Assembly: GCA_902168085.1 (NCBI GenBank)
Contig: CABHOP010000030.1
Location: 16,405 to 80,404, forward strand
Length of the DNA: 64,000 bases
Direction of reading: 5' to 3'
Source: an uncultured Bacteroides sp.
Lineage (GTDB): Bacteria; Bacteroidota; Bacteroidia; Chitinophagales; Chitinophagaceae
The notes beneath the pieces were generated by a model. That model made no database searches. It had not been told where the DNA came from and was given only the letters and a program-made list of their open reading frames with translations. The position numbers and the translations under genes were made by a program. The number at the start of each line of letters is the position of its first letter. Position 1 is the first letter of the stretch. This document shows, piece after piece, positions 8,413 through 17,427 of this stretch.

Positions 8413-10392
8413 TTAGTACGCCAGTAGTTTTTGCACGCTTTCACCCAGCCTTTTCTTTGCCAGGAAGTTTTGTTCCAGCTCTATGGCAAAGGGTACCGGC
8501 GTATCCATACTGGCGCAGCGCACGATTGGTGCATCCAGCAGCTCAAAGCAGTGCTCAGATATCCATGCGGCTATCTCGCCGCCCAGGCCACCTATCAGTG
8601 TGTCTTCATGCAGCAGCAGCACTTTTCCCGTACGCTTTACAGATGCACGTATGGCATCATAGTCCAGCGGCAGTAAGCTACGCAGGTCCAGTATGTCGAA
8701 AGATGTATCAGGATGAGCGGCTGCGTAGTCGGTAGCCCAGTGCACGCCACTGCCATAGGTAATGATGCTCACATCGCTGCCTTCCTGCACCAGTCGCGCC
8801 TTGCCTATTTCTATAGTATAATAATCATCAGGCACCATGCCGCTAATGCTGCGGTACAGCGCTTTATGCTCGAAGAACATCACCGGGTTCGGGTCTTCTA
8901 TAGCCGCTATGATAAGGCCCTTCGCATCTTCGGGTGTAGATGGGTACACTACCTTCAGGCCCGGTGTATGCGTGAACCATGCTTCATTGCTCTGTGAGTG
9001 GAAAGGGCCTGCACCCACGCCACCACCTGTAGGCATACGCACCACCACATCGGCATTCTGCCCCCAGCGGTAGTGTATCTTAGCCAGGTTGTTAATGATC
9101 TGGTTGAAGCCTACCGTTACGAAGTCGGCAAACTGCATCTCCATCATCGACTTAAAGCCTTTGATAGAAAGGCCCAGTGCCGTGCCCACGATAGCGCTTT
9201 CGCACAGCGGGGTATTGCGTACACGCCCTTTGCCAAACTGCGCTACAAAGCCATCGGTGACTTTAAAGGCACCGCCGTACTCGGCTATATCCTGCCCCAT
9301 CAGTACCAGGTTATCATGCTTTTCCATACTCTGGCGCAGGCCATCGCTCAGGGCTTGTATAAATTTCTTCTCGCTACGCGCGCCGGTGGCAGGGGCTATG
9401 GCTGCACCATTGTGCGGTGCATACACATCGCGTACCTCTTCTTCTGTATCTGGCGTAATAGGGCCGGCAGCAAAGCCGGTAGCCAGGCCATCTTCTATTT
9501 CCTTCTGTATGCCGTCGCGGATGTCTTTTATCAGGTGCTGTGATAGTACGGCTTTCTCCAGCAGGTAGCTTTCAAAATTGGCTACCGGGTCTTTCTTGCC
9601 CCATTCTTCAAACAGTTCTTTGGGTACATACTTCACGCCGCTGGCTTCTTCATGGCCGCGCATGCGGAAGGTCATACATTCTATCAGTATAGGCTTCTGC
9701 TCGCGGATGCAATATTCGCGGGCTTCTTTTATGGTCTTGTAAACTTCCAGTATGTTATTGCCATCTATGGTGATGCCCTTCATGCCGTACCCTACGGCGC
9801 GGTCGGCCAGTTGCTTACATACAAACTGCTCATTGACTGGTGTGCTCAGGCCATAGCCATTATTCTCTATAATGAAGATGGTTGGCAAACCCCATACAGC
9901 AGCCACATTCAACGCTTCGTGAAAATCACCCTCGCTGGTACCACCGTCACCACTGAAGGCAACTGATACCTTGTTCTCTTTTTTCAGCTTGTGCGCCAAA
10001 GCTATACCATCGGCAATAGCCAGCTGCGGCCCCAGGTGCGATATCATACCACAGATATGGTACTCATTGGCACCAAAGTGGAACGAGCGCTCGCGGCCTT
10101 TACTAAAGCCTTCTTTCTTTCCCTGCCATTGCATGAACAGCTTATCGAACGGCATTTTACGGACGGTGAAGACACCCAGGTTGCGGTGCAGTGGCATTAC
10201 ATACTCATCGCTATCCAGCGCCATAGTAGCACCTACGGATATAGCTTCCTGCCCTATACCGCTGAACCATTTACTGATGCGGCCCTGCCTCAGCAGCACC
10301 AGCATCTTTTCTTCTATCATGCGGGGGCGTACCAGTTCGGTATATAGTTCAATTAATTTATCATCATCTAAACCGTTCCTGTCAAATTGCAT
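8413..10392 (-). CDS. 2-oxoacid dehydrogenase E1, fused alpha and beta subunits
   Basis: 659 residues combining both E1 subunits of a thiamine-diphosphate 2-oxoacid dehydrogenase complex (branched-chain 2-oxoacid or pyruvate type). The enzyme decarboxylates the oxoacid and passes the acyl group to lipoyl-E2. The alpha part (about 1-330) has the ThDP motif GDG at 148-150 and NN at 177-178, plus RMRGHEEASG. The beta part (about 341-659) has LMGQDIAEYGGAFKVTDG, MPTGGGVGAGPFHSQSNE and the C-terminal LLHEDTLIGGLGGEIAAW. Such fusions are common in Bacteroidota and usually annotated as 2-oxoisovalerate dehydrogenase E1. E2 and E3 are not nearby. Transcription probably starts at a -7 box at 10409-10416. 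The exact substrate cannot be told from sequence. Confidence 0.93.
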   Translation of the reverse strand: MQFDRNGLDDDKLIELYTELVRPRMIEEKMLVLLRQGRISKWFSGIGQEAISVGATMALDSDEYVMPLHRNLGVFTVRKMPFDKLFMQWQGKKEGFSKGRERSFHFGANEYHICGMISHLGPQLAIADGIALAHKLKKENKVSVAFSGDGGTSEGDFHEALNVAAVWGLPTIFIIENNGYGLSTPVNEQFVCKQLADRAVGYGMKGITIDGNNILEVYKTIKEAREYCIREQKPILIECMTFRMRGHEEASGVKYVPKELFEEWGKKDPVANFESYLLEKAVLSQHLIKDIRDGIQKEIEDGLATGFAAGPITPDTEEEVRDVYAPHNGAAIAPATGARSEKKFIQALSDGLRQSMEKHDNLVLMGQDIAEYGGAFKVTDGFVAQFGKGRVRNTPLCESAIVGTALGLSIKGFKSMMEMQFADFVTVGFNQIINNLAKIHYRWGQNADVVVRMPTGGGVGAGPFHSQSNEAWFTHTPGLKVVYPSTPEDAKGLIIAAIEDPNPVMFFEHKALYRSISGMVPDDYYTIEIGKARLVQEGSDVSIITYGSGVHWATDYAAAHPDTSFDILDLRSLLPLDYDAIRASVKRTGKVLLLHEDTLIGGLGGEIAAWISEHCFELLDAPIVRCASMDTPVPFAIELEQNFLAKKRLGESVQKLLAY

Positions 10393-10408
10393 ACGGGATA
10401 TTTGGGGG

Positions 10409-10416
10409 CAAAGATA
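10409..10416 (-). promoter_or_regulatory. -7 box TATCTTTG for the E1 gene
   Basis: It matches TAnnTTTG on the minus strand and ends 16 nt before the ATG at 10392, a spacing similar to other genes here. Confidence 0.6.
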
Positions 10417-10454
10417 GTATTCAAATGGTGCAATGCCCGCACTTAGGGCGTTGC

Positions 10455-13400
10455 CTATTTCGTATTGTTTTTTTGTGCCAATTGTGCCTTATACACCTCG
10501 GGGCGTTCATGGTTTATTTCGAAGCCCAGCGACTCGTAGATATAGTCCTGCGCTACGGTGCGCACGCTCAGCCTGTTGATGGCCGAATTATCCGCAGAGG
10601 GATTTATGCGGTTCGACAGGAATACGAATACGATGCCTGTAGCAGGATCGGCCCAGGCGCAGGTGCCGGTAAAACCCTGGTGGCCAAATGCATAACCACT
10701 CACGCGGTTGCCCGCAGGCCCTGCATCATCCTTATCGGCCAATGGCTTATCGAAGCCTAAGCCGCGGCGGCTGATGGTAGCATTGTATGCCGTAAACTTC
10801 TCTATCGTTTCCGGCTTGAAGTAGCGCTGCCCTTTATAGGTGCCTTTGTTTAGCAGCATCTGGAAGACAGCAGCCACATCGCCCGCGGTAGAAAAGATAC
10901 CCGCATGACCGGCTACACCACCCATCAGCGCAGCACCCTGGTCATGTACATAGCCTTGTAGTATCTGCTTGCGGAAGAAGATGTCGTTCTCTGTAGGCGC
11001 TATCTGCGCGGCCTTGAATTTCTTCAGCGGGTTGTAAGTAGTGTACTTCAAGCCCATGGGTTTGTAAAACTGCTCCTCCACATATTTATCTATATGCATG
11101 CCGGTAATGCCTTCTGCAATGGCTGCGAGGAAGTAGAAGTCAAGGTCGCTATACACGCTCCTGCCTTTATTTTCCAGCGGACTATTCAATATCCTGTTCC
11201 AGATGGTATCTACATAATCGCCGCGTATATACAGGTCTTTGGCTACCTCTATCCATTTACTGTTATCGGGCTTGTTGCTATACAAGTCACGACGCAGGTT
11301 GTTGTTCTCATCCAGTGTTTCTTTGTAGAAAGGTACCCAGCTTTTCAGTCCTGCCTGGTGCAGCAGCAGGTCGCGTACTTTCAGGCTTTGCTTATCGCTA
11401 TGCTTCACCCATGGCAGGTAGTCGCCAATAGTTCTATCCAGGCTCAGCTTGCCTGTTTCTACCAGGCGCATTACCGCCATGGTAGTAGACAGTACCTTGG
11501 TAACAGATGCCACATCGTAAATGGTATTTGTTTGAACGGCTGTGTGCTTCTCGAACGTATAATAGCCGAAAGCCTTATCATAAAACACCTTACCGTTCTT
11601 AGCCGCCAGCACCCTGCAACCGGGGAAGGCACCATCGGTAATAGCGCGTTGCATAAACATATCCAGTTTGTCGAGCGCCTTCCGGTTTACCACGCCGGCA
11701 TCTTCTGCAAAGTCGAGGTATTCCAGTTCATCCTTGCGCTGCACACCGGCCTTGCCCGCCAGCAGCGATGCACCTTCTGTCTGCATATCTATGCATGGGC
11801 TTACCGGCAACACACCGCGCGCATCTTCCTTGCGCAGCAGCACACGTGCCACCATATTTTCGGTAATGGTATCATCTTCATAAGCCACCATGGCAGAGCC
11901 CACCTCGCATACATTTTTCAGGATGTAAGGGTTGCCCATCACTACCAGCATTACATTGCGGCGGGTAGCCATCTGCTTGATGAAAGAAAGTTGCTGCTCA
12001 TCTATACCATAGTTGCCATTGGTAGGATAAAAAGTCATGTTGTGAATGGCGACAATGGTGATATCATCTACCGTAGTGCCGCCCAGTACTTTATTGGTCT
12101 TTGTAGCATTGCTGCCTTTGGGCAACCATTGTATGTTTATATCGGGTATGGCAGCCTGCAATTGCTTTGATAGCTGCGTACTGTCGTTGGCATTGATGCC
12201 TACATAACCTATGTGCTTTTTGTTATTCAGCAGGTCGGTAAGGATATAATTTCGGTCGCGTATCAGCGTAGTAGCACGCTTCGCCATTTGTGTGCGGATG
12301 GCTACTACCTGCCTGTTCAGCTCTTCAGTAGCACCTACATTTTCCACCGCTTTGAAGGTGGAAAGGCCGGCATCATATTTCGCAGCCAGTATCTTTTTTA
12401 CGTGCACATTTATTTCCGCCCAGGTTATGGTGCTATCGGCTAATGCCTGTTGAATTTTAGCAATAGCTGTAGGCACATCTTGCGAAAACAGCAGCATATC
12501 GTTACCCGCCTGCAAAGCGCGCAGGTCTACATCGCCGGGGGCAAAGTATTTGGCAATGCCCTGCATGTTCAGCGCATCGGTAAACACCAGTCCTCTAAAG
12601 CCCATCTTGTTTTTCAGCAGGCCGGTAATGGTGTTTTTAGAAAGCGTGGTAGGTATATGTGGTTCGGTTTCCAGTGCCGGTACTTCCAGGTGGGCCACCA
12701 TCATGGTTTTGATACCTGCTTCTATGAGCTTCTTGAAAGGATATAATTCCAGCGTATCCAGTTGCGCCAATGTTTTGCGGATAGAGGGCAGATCTTTGTG
12801 AGAATCCACATCCGTATCGCCATGGCCGGGAAAGTGTTTGCCGCAGGCCATCACACCATTATCCTGCAGGCCGCGCATATAGGCAATACCCAGTTTCACC
12901 ACCATTGTCTTATCCTCGCCAAACGAGCGGGCATTGATGATGGGATTGTTGGGGTTATTGTTCACATCTACCACCGGGCCAAAATTGATATGGACGCCCA
13001 TGCGTTTGCATTGCGCAGCTATAGCAGCACCTACCCTGTAGGCCATGCCCGTATCGCGCGTAGCGCCTATCATCATGGCACGGGGCAGGTTTTGCACACC
13101 GGTCAGGCGCATGCCCAGTCCCCATTCCGCATCCATAGCTATCAGCAATGGTACGCGAGCCATTTGCTGGTACAGGTTGGTTTGTGTAGCCTGTGCCTCG
13201 GCAGTGCCTTGCATGAATATTAATCCGCCAATGCGGTGGTTGGAAATCAGGTCTTTTATCTTTTCCTCGTTATAATCCTTACCACCCGAATAGGCCGCCA
13301 CCATAAACAGCTGGCCGATGCGCTGCGTGTCACTCAGTTTATTGAACACGCTATCTACCCAGCGCGCCTTGAGGTTTACAGCTGCGTGAGAAGATGAAGC

Positions 13401-13496
13401 CACCATGCCGGATTTGGAGCGTTGTGCCCAAACGCCATTGTGTAAAAGAAATATAAGTAATGCCAATAATATTCTAGGAAACATACGTCCTGCCAT
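10455..13496 (-). CDS. Secreted GH3 beta-N-acetylglucosaminidase fused to a beta-lactamase-family serine hydrolase
   Basis: 1013 residues with a signal peptide (cleaved after VWAQ, about residue 25). Residues about 45-400 form a glycoside hydrolase family 3 domain of NagZ type: KHFPGHGDTDVDSH at 220-233 supplies the His/Asp dyad and FTDALNM at 305-311 the nucleophile Asp307. A short GH3 C-like domain follows. Residues about 605-1010 form a serine hydrolase of the class C beta-lactamase/penicillin-binding family, with SVTK at 664-667 and FGHQGFTGT near the end. The fusion is known in Bacteroidota and fits periplasmic trimming or recycling of peptidoglycan. A -7 box ends 5 nt before the ATG at 13496, so the second Met (13484), 17 nt away, may be the real start. 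Confidence 0.92.
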   Translation of the reverse strand: MAGRMFPRILLALLIFLLHNGVWAQRSKSGMVASSSHAAVNLKARWVDSVFNKLSDTQRIGQLFMVAAYSGGKDYNEEKIKDLISNHRIGGLIFMQGTAEAQATQTNLYQQMARVPLLIAMDAEWGLGMRLTGVQNLPRAMMIGATRDTGMAYRVGAAIAAQCKRMGVHINFGPVVDVNNNPNNPIINARSFGEDKTMVVKLGIAYMRGLQDNGVMACGKHFPGHGDTDVDSHKDLPSIRKTLAQLDTLELYPFKKLIEAGIKTMMVAHLEVPALETEPHIPTTLSKNTITGLLKNKMGFRGLVFTDALNMQGIAKYFAPGDVDLRALQAGNDMLLFSQDVPTAIAKIQQALADSTITWAEINVHVKKILAAKYDAGLSTFKAVENVGATEELNRQVVAIRTQMAKRATTLIRDRNYILTDLLNNKKHIGYVGINANDSTQLSKQLQAAIPDINIQWLPKGSNATKTNKVLGGTTVDDITIVAIHNMTFYPTNGNYGIDEQQLSFIKQMATRRNVMLVVMGNPYILKNVCEVGSAMVAYEDDTITENMVARVLLRKEDARGVLPVSPCIDMQTEGASLLAGKAGVQRKDELEYLDFAEDAGVVNRKALDKLDMFMQRAITDGAFPGCRVLAAKNGKVFYDKAFGYYTFEKHTAVQTNTIYDVASVTKVLSTTMAVMRLVETGKLSLDRTIGDYLPWVKHSDKQSLKVRDLLLHQAGLKSWVPFYKETLDENNNLRRDLYSNKPDNSKWIEVAKDLYIRGDYVDTIWNRILNSPLENKGRSVYSDLDFYFLAAIAEGITGMHIDKYVEEQFYKPMGLKYTTYNPLKKFKAAQIAPTENDIFFRKQILQGYVHDQGAALMGGVAGHAGIFSTAGDVAAVFQMLLNKGTYKGQRYFKPETIEKFTAYNATISRRGLGFDKPLADKDDAGPAGNRVSGYAFGHQGFTGTCAWADPATGIVFVFLSNRINPSADNSAINRLSVRTVAQDYIYESLGFEINHERPEVYKAQLAQKNNTK

Positions 13497-13501
13497 AGAA
13501 A

Positions 13502-13509
13502 CAAATATA
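13502..13509 (-). promoter_or_regulatory. -7 box TATATTTG for the GH3/serine hydrolase gene
   Basis: It matches TAnnTTTG and lies 5 nt from the first ATG (13496) and 17 nt from the second in-frame ATG (13484). This favours the second, or implies a leaderless message. Confidence 0.6.
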
Positions 13510-13614
13510 GCCCTATTGTTTTGCTTGCCTACCCTTTACAGTAGCATTTTTAACAGTCTAATCCATAACACAATACTTGTCATATATCCACCTCATTTTG
13601 CACCTGCTAAAGCT

Positions 13615-13622
13615 TACCTTTG
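13615..13622 (+). promoter_or_regulatory. -7 box TACCTTTG for mutL
   Basis: It matches the consensus and ends 19 nt before the GTG start at 13642, supporting that start. Confidence 0.65.
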
Positions 13623-13641
13623 CGGAAACTGAAAGTGCAGC

Positions 13642-15513
13642 GTGCCGGACGTAATACAACTTTTATCAGACCATATAGCCAACCAGATAGCAGCAGGAGA
13701 GGTGATACAACGCCCCGCCTCTGCCGTGAAGGAATTATTGGAGAATGCCATAGATGCAGGCGCTACGGATATACAACTGGTGATAAAAGATGCCGGCAAA
13801 GAACTGCTGCAAGTGATAGATAACGGCAAGGGTATGACCCCTACCGATGCCCGCATGAGCTTTGAGCGCCATGCTACCAGTAAGATACGCGATATCAACG
13901 ACCTGTTCTCCATCCGCACGATGGGCTTTCGCGGAGAGGCGCTGGCATCTGTAGCGGCGGTGGCACAGGTAGAAATGAAGACCCGCCAGCACGATAACGA
14001 AGTAGGCAGCAGGCTGGTGATAGAGGCGACGGAAGTAAAAACACAGGAACCCTGCGCTACGGCACCGGGCACCAACATCATGGTGAAGAACCTGTTTTAC
14101 AATGTGCCCGCCCGCAGGCATTTTTTAAAAAGCAATACCACCGAGTTTCGCCATATAGTAGATGAATTTACCCGCATAGCACTGGCACATCCGCAGATAG
14201 CCTTCAAGCTATGGCACAATGGTGCCGAGCAGTTTCACCTGGAAGCAGGCAACCTGAAAACGCGCATCAAAGGGCTGCTAGGTAATTCATATGAGAAGAA
14301 CCTGGTGCCGGTAGAAGAAAGGACCGATATGCTGAATATATCGGGCTTTATAGGCAAGCCGGAAGCGGCAACCCGTACACGTGGTATGCAGTTCTTCTTC
14401 ATCAACAACCGTTTTATACGCAATGCATACCTGCACCATGCACTGGTACAGGCATACGAGGGGTTGATAGAAAAAGAGTCGTTCCCATTCTATGTACTAT
14501 TCCTGGAAGTAGATCCGGCGCGTGTGGATGTGAATGTGCACCCCACCAAGCAGGAAGTGAAATTTGAAGATGACCGGATGATGTATGCTTACCTGAATGC
14601 TGCGGTGAAGCATGCATTGGCAAAATATAACATCGCCCCATCGCTCGATTTTACGCTGAGCCCGGAGATACAGCAGCTATCCAGCATACAACTGCCTACT
14701 ACGGAAAAGCAGAAGGCAGATACCGAGAAGGGCTACCTCTACAATGCTTTCAGCAATAAAAACCAGGCGCACTTTATAGAAAAGAAAGATGCCCTGAAGC
14801 AATGGAAAGACCTGTATGAAATAGCCAATACCGTAGCACCATCGCAAGAGAATACGGAAAACCTGATACCCGCACATGAAGTGCCCCACAGCCACTATGC
14901 ACAAACCGGCAACCTGCATGGCACCAATGATAAAGCACCTGCCGGCAATAGCGGCAACAGCATTATATCTGTACAGGGCGCCATGCTGGTGACGACCGTA
15001 AAATCGGGGTTGGTACTGGTGCATATACGCCGCGCACAGGAACGTATATGGTACGAACGCCTGCTGGGCGAGTGGAACAATGGCAACACCCCATCGCAGC
15101 AATTGCTGTTCCCCATATCGTACGAGCTGGCACCGCAGGATGCTATATTACTGAACGATGCCCTGGCCGACCTGGCGCGTATTGGTTTTGACATTTCACC
15201 CTTTGGGCAGAATACCTTTGTAGTACAGGGTGTGCCCACCGGGCTACCTGCCGGCGAGGAGAAAAATGTGCTGGACGAAGTGGTAGACCAACTGAAACAT
15301 GAAGCACCCGATGCCGTAGCCCGCCGCACCGATATGCTGCTGGCCAATATGGCCCGCCGCCTGTCGCGCAATACCGATGCCATACAGCACACAGAAGGGC
15401 AACAGGCACTGATAGACGAGCTTTTTGCCTGCTCCCAACCCGAATATACCCCCGATGGTAAGAAGGTATTTACCATGATAAAGCGCGAGGCGCTGGAGGG
15501 GATGTTGGGGTAA
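13642..15513 (+). CDS. mutL: DNA mismatch repair protein MutL
   Basis: 623 residues from a GTG start, supported by the -7 box at 13615 and by the family N-terminus IANQIAAGEVIQRPASAVKE. It links MutS recognition to strand removal. The N-terminal GHKL ATPase (1-330) is complete: ELLENAIDAGA with Glu34, DNGKGM, and GFRGEALAS at 95-103. A variable linker (about 340-435) precedes the C-terminal dimerisation domain (about 440-623). The nuclease motif DQHA(X)2E(X)4E is degenerate: residues 460-472 read VHIRRAQERIWYE, without the metal-binding Asp and His, though the Glu residues remain. It may therefore lack endonuclease activity, like enterobacterial MutL. A separate promoter precedes it. Confidence 0.96.
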   Translation: MPDVIQLLSDHIANQIAAGEVIQRPASAVKELLENAIDAGATDIQLVIKDAGKELLQVIDNGKGMTPTDARMSFERHATSKIRDINDLFSIRTMGFRGEALASVAAVAQVEMKTRQHDNEVGSRLVIEATEVKTQEPCATAPGTNIMVKNLFYNVPARRHFLKSNTTEFRHIVDEFTRIALAHPQIAFKLWHNGAEQFHLEAGNLKTRIKGLLGNSYEKNLVPVEERTDMLNISGFIGKPEAATRTRGMQFFFINNRFIRNAYLHHALVQAYEGLIEKESFPFYVLFLEVDPARVDVNVHPTKQEVKFEDDRMMYAYLNAAVKHALAKYNIAPSLDFTLSPEIQQLSSIQLPTTEKQKADTEKGYLYNAFSNKNQAHFIEKKDALKQWKDLYEIANTVAPSQENTENLIPAHEVPHSHYAQTGNLHGTNDKAPAGNSGNSIISVQGAMLVTTVKSGLVLVHIRRAQERIWYERLLGEWNNGNTPSQQLLFPISYELAPQDAILLNDALADLARIGFDISPFGQNTFVVQGVPTGLPAGEEKNVLDEVVDQLKHEAPDAVARRTDMLLANMARRLSRNTDAIQHTEGQQALIDELFACSQPEYTPDGKKVFTMIKREALEGMLG

Positions 15514-15541
15514 AATCATCTTTCTGACAGGTATTTTTAGC

Positions 15542-15549
15542 TATTTTTG
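15542..15549 (+). promoter_or_regulatory. -7 box TATTTTTG for the PaaE-like gene
   Basis: It matches TAnnTTTG, 26 nt before the ATG at 15576, in the short gap after mutL. Confidence 0.55.
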
Positions 15550-15575
15550 CCAGCGCTTAAAGCGTTGTTATAAAG

Positions 15576-16664
15576 ATGTCAGCATTAAAGTTCTACGAAT
15601 TAAAAGTAAAAGAAGTACGACCTGAAACGGCCGATTGCGTATCTGTAGCACTCGAAGTGCCTGAAAATCTGAAAGCAACCTTTGCCTTTGCAGCGGGCCA
15701 GTACCTTACTTTCCGCACACAACTGGATGGTGCAGAAGTGCGCCGTTCTTACTCCATATGTGTAAGCCCGAATGATGGTGAGCTACGAGTAGCGGTGAAG
15801 AAGGTAGAGGACGGGAAATTTTCTACCCATGCTAATACCGTGTTGAAGGCCGGTGATGTGCTGGAAGTGATGCCGCCGATGGGTAAATTTTCTCCCAAAA
15901 GTGCAGCGAAGCCCAATAAACAATACCTGGCCATTGTAGCAGGTAGTGGTATTACCCCGGTGATGAGCATCATGAAAACGGTGCTGGACAATGAGCCGGA
16001 TAGCCACTTTACCCTGATATATGGCAACCGCAGCCGCCAGACCATCATTTTCCGCGAAGCGATAGAAGCCCTGAAGAATATATACATGCAGCGCCTGCGG
16101 GTGTACCATATACTGAGCCGTGAGCAGATGGATATTCCCCTGTTCAATGGCCGCATAGATGCAGAAAAATGTGCTGCCTTCTGCGATTCGCTGATAAATA
16201 TCAATACGATAGATGAGGCATTCATCTGCGGGCCGGAGGATATGATATTAGCCGTGCGCCAGCAGTTGATAGATATGGGTATGCCATCTGAAAGCGTACA
16301 TATAGAGCTGTTCACATCTCCTGACCAGCCGAAAGCAGCGCGTGAAAAATGGGCTGCCGCACATGCCCATGATACATCAGCCATGAGCAAAGTATCCATC
16401 ACGCTGGATGGTGCCACGTTTGATATGAACCTGGCTTATGGCGGCGATAATATACTGGATGCCGCCTTGAAGCATGGTGCCGACCTTCCCTACGCATGCA
16501 AAGGTGGTGTATGCAGTACCTGCCGTGCCAAACTGGTAGAAGGTGCCGTGGATATGGAAGTGAACTATGCGCTGGAAAAAGATGAAATTGAAAAGGGCTT
16601 TATACTTACCTGCCAGTCGCACCCTAAAACAGAAAGGGTAGTGGTAGATTTTGATGCCCGCTAG
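15576..16664 (+). CDS. paaE: PaaE-like ferredoxin-NADP reductase (phenylacetyl-CoA epoxidase reductase type)
   Basis: A 362-residue flavin and Fe-S reductase. The FAD domain (1-105) has RRSYS at 56-60. The NAD(P) domain (110-245) has GSGITP at 123-128 and CGPEDM at 218-223. The C-terminal plant-type 2Fe-2S domain (270-362) has Cys308, Cys313, Cys316 and Cys346. This order, FNR then ferredoxin, is that of PaaE/HCP reductases, which pass electrons from NADPH to a diiron oxygenase. PaaE would serve phenylacetyl-CoA epoxidase, but paaABCD are absent here, so the partner may be elsewhere or be another oxygenase. It has its own promoter and terminator, so it is not part of a local paa operon. Confidence is high for the family, moderate for the gene name. 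Confidence 0.85.
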   Translation: MSALKFYELKVKEVRPETADCVSVALEVPENLKATFAFAAGQYLTFRTQLDGAEVRRSYSICVSPNDGELRVAVKKVEDGKFSTHANTVLKAGDVLEVMPPMGKFSPKSAAKPNKQYLAIVAGSGITPVMSIMKTVLDNEPDSHFTLIYGNRSRQTIIFREAIEALKNIYMQRLRVYHILSREQMDIPLFNGRIDAEKCAAFCDSLININTIDEAFICGPEDMILAVRQQLIDMGMPSESVHIELFTSPDQPKAAREKWAAAHAHDTSAMSKVSITLDGATFDMNLAYGGDNILDAALKHGADLPYACKGGVCSTCRAKLVEGAVDMEVNYALEKDEIEKGFILTCQSHPKTERVVVDFDAR

Positions 16665-16671
16665 ATATAAG

Positions 16672-16703
16672 GAGGCGGCTGCCCCGTAAGAAACAGCCGC
16701 CTA
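16672..16703. terminator. Hairpin terminator after the PaaE-like gene
   Basis: AGGCGGCTG (16673-16681) pairs with CAGCCGCCT (16694-16702) over a 12-nt loop, between convergent genes. The poly-T is weak on the plus strand. Confidence 0.65.
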
Positions 16704-16724
16704 TCTAAAACACACACATCTTAT

Positions 16725-17159
16725 TTATTTTCTGTCTGAATTACCGCCATCGCTGGGTGGGCGTTGTACGCTGCCATCCAGGTAATTCAGGTTACGTTGT
16801 TTGTTTTTCTGCACCCCGTCATTAACCATGCTTTCTTCCCCTAAGTATGGCGCCTGAGGGTCATCGTAAGAGACAAGGAACCGTGGGTTACGTTTTACGC
16901 TGGTAGCCAGTTGTATAGGTACAGGTGCAGGTTTTGGTGCCACGTAGGTATAGCTATCCATCCTGCGCAAACCGTCAATGGTTTTTTGATTTTTATCCTT
17001 GGTCTTTTTCGTAATTACTACCGAAGGTGTATTCTCATCGCAGGTAGCGTATTTATCATCTATACGGCATACTTTAAAATTCTGGTCGAACTTACTTTGA
17101 GCCGCTGCGCCGAAATGCATCATCCCGATCATTACAAGCGCTGAAAACATCATTTTCAT
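16725..17159 (-). CDS. Hypothetical exported protein, 144 aa
   Basis: Unknown function. The ATG at 17159 opens a Sec signal peptide (MKMMFSALVMIGMMHFGAAAQ), so the mature protein begins near Ser22. An upstream in-frame TTG would merely extend the signal. The mature part has two Cys (VCRIDDKYATCDE), possibly a disulfide, and then a basic, Pro-rich stretch (YVAPKPAPVPIQ). It ends in a disordered polar tail (SVQRPPSDGGNSDRK). There is no known domain. It faces the PaaE-like gene across a shared terminator and is divergent from the Nfu gene. Confidence 0.65.
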   Translation of the reverse strand: MKMMFSALVMIGMMHFGAAAQSKFDQNFKVCRIDDKYATCDENTPSVVITKKTKDKNQKTIDGLRRMDSYTYVAPKPAPVPIQLATSVKRNPRFLVSYDDPQAPYLGEESMVNDGVQKNKQRNLNYLDGSVQRPPSDGGNSDRK

Positions 17160-17401
17160 ATATATTGGTTTTAATAGTTTACACAATCATTGTTCTGCCT
17201 ATGTATTTTAAAAACTGTTCCAAGCGCCCTGCCATGCCCGATAAGGCAACACCAATATTTGTATGAATCAATTGATTGTTTTTCAGCAGATTATAATCTG
17301 TTAAAGAAAATATAAGGATGTAGTAGCCCTTATTTTTTGGGGAATTAATTTCCACACTACACATATTACCTTAATTGATTAGGGCATAGCATGGAAATGA
17401 G

Positions 17402-17409
17402 TATTTTTG
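17402..17409 (+). promoter_or_regulatory. -7 box TATTTTTG for the Nfu gene
   Basis: It matches TAnnTTTG and ends 18 nt before the ATG at 17428. It overlaps any upstream TTG start, which therefore can be ruled out. Confidence 0.65.
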
Positions 17410-17427
17410 TACAAAATTGATCATACC

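Noticed and set aside
11094..12170. Long open frame on the plus strand, 358 codons
   Set aside because: It lies wholly antisense to the GH3 fusion gene, whose motifs are clear. The frame has no recognisable domain and arises from codon bias.
15576..16664. Phenylacetate degradation operon suggested by the PaaE-like reductase
   Set aside because: No paaABCD, paaG, paaZ or paaK gene lies beside it, and it has its own promoter and terminator. Only the single reductase is supported.
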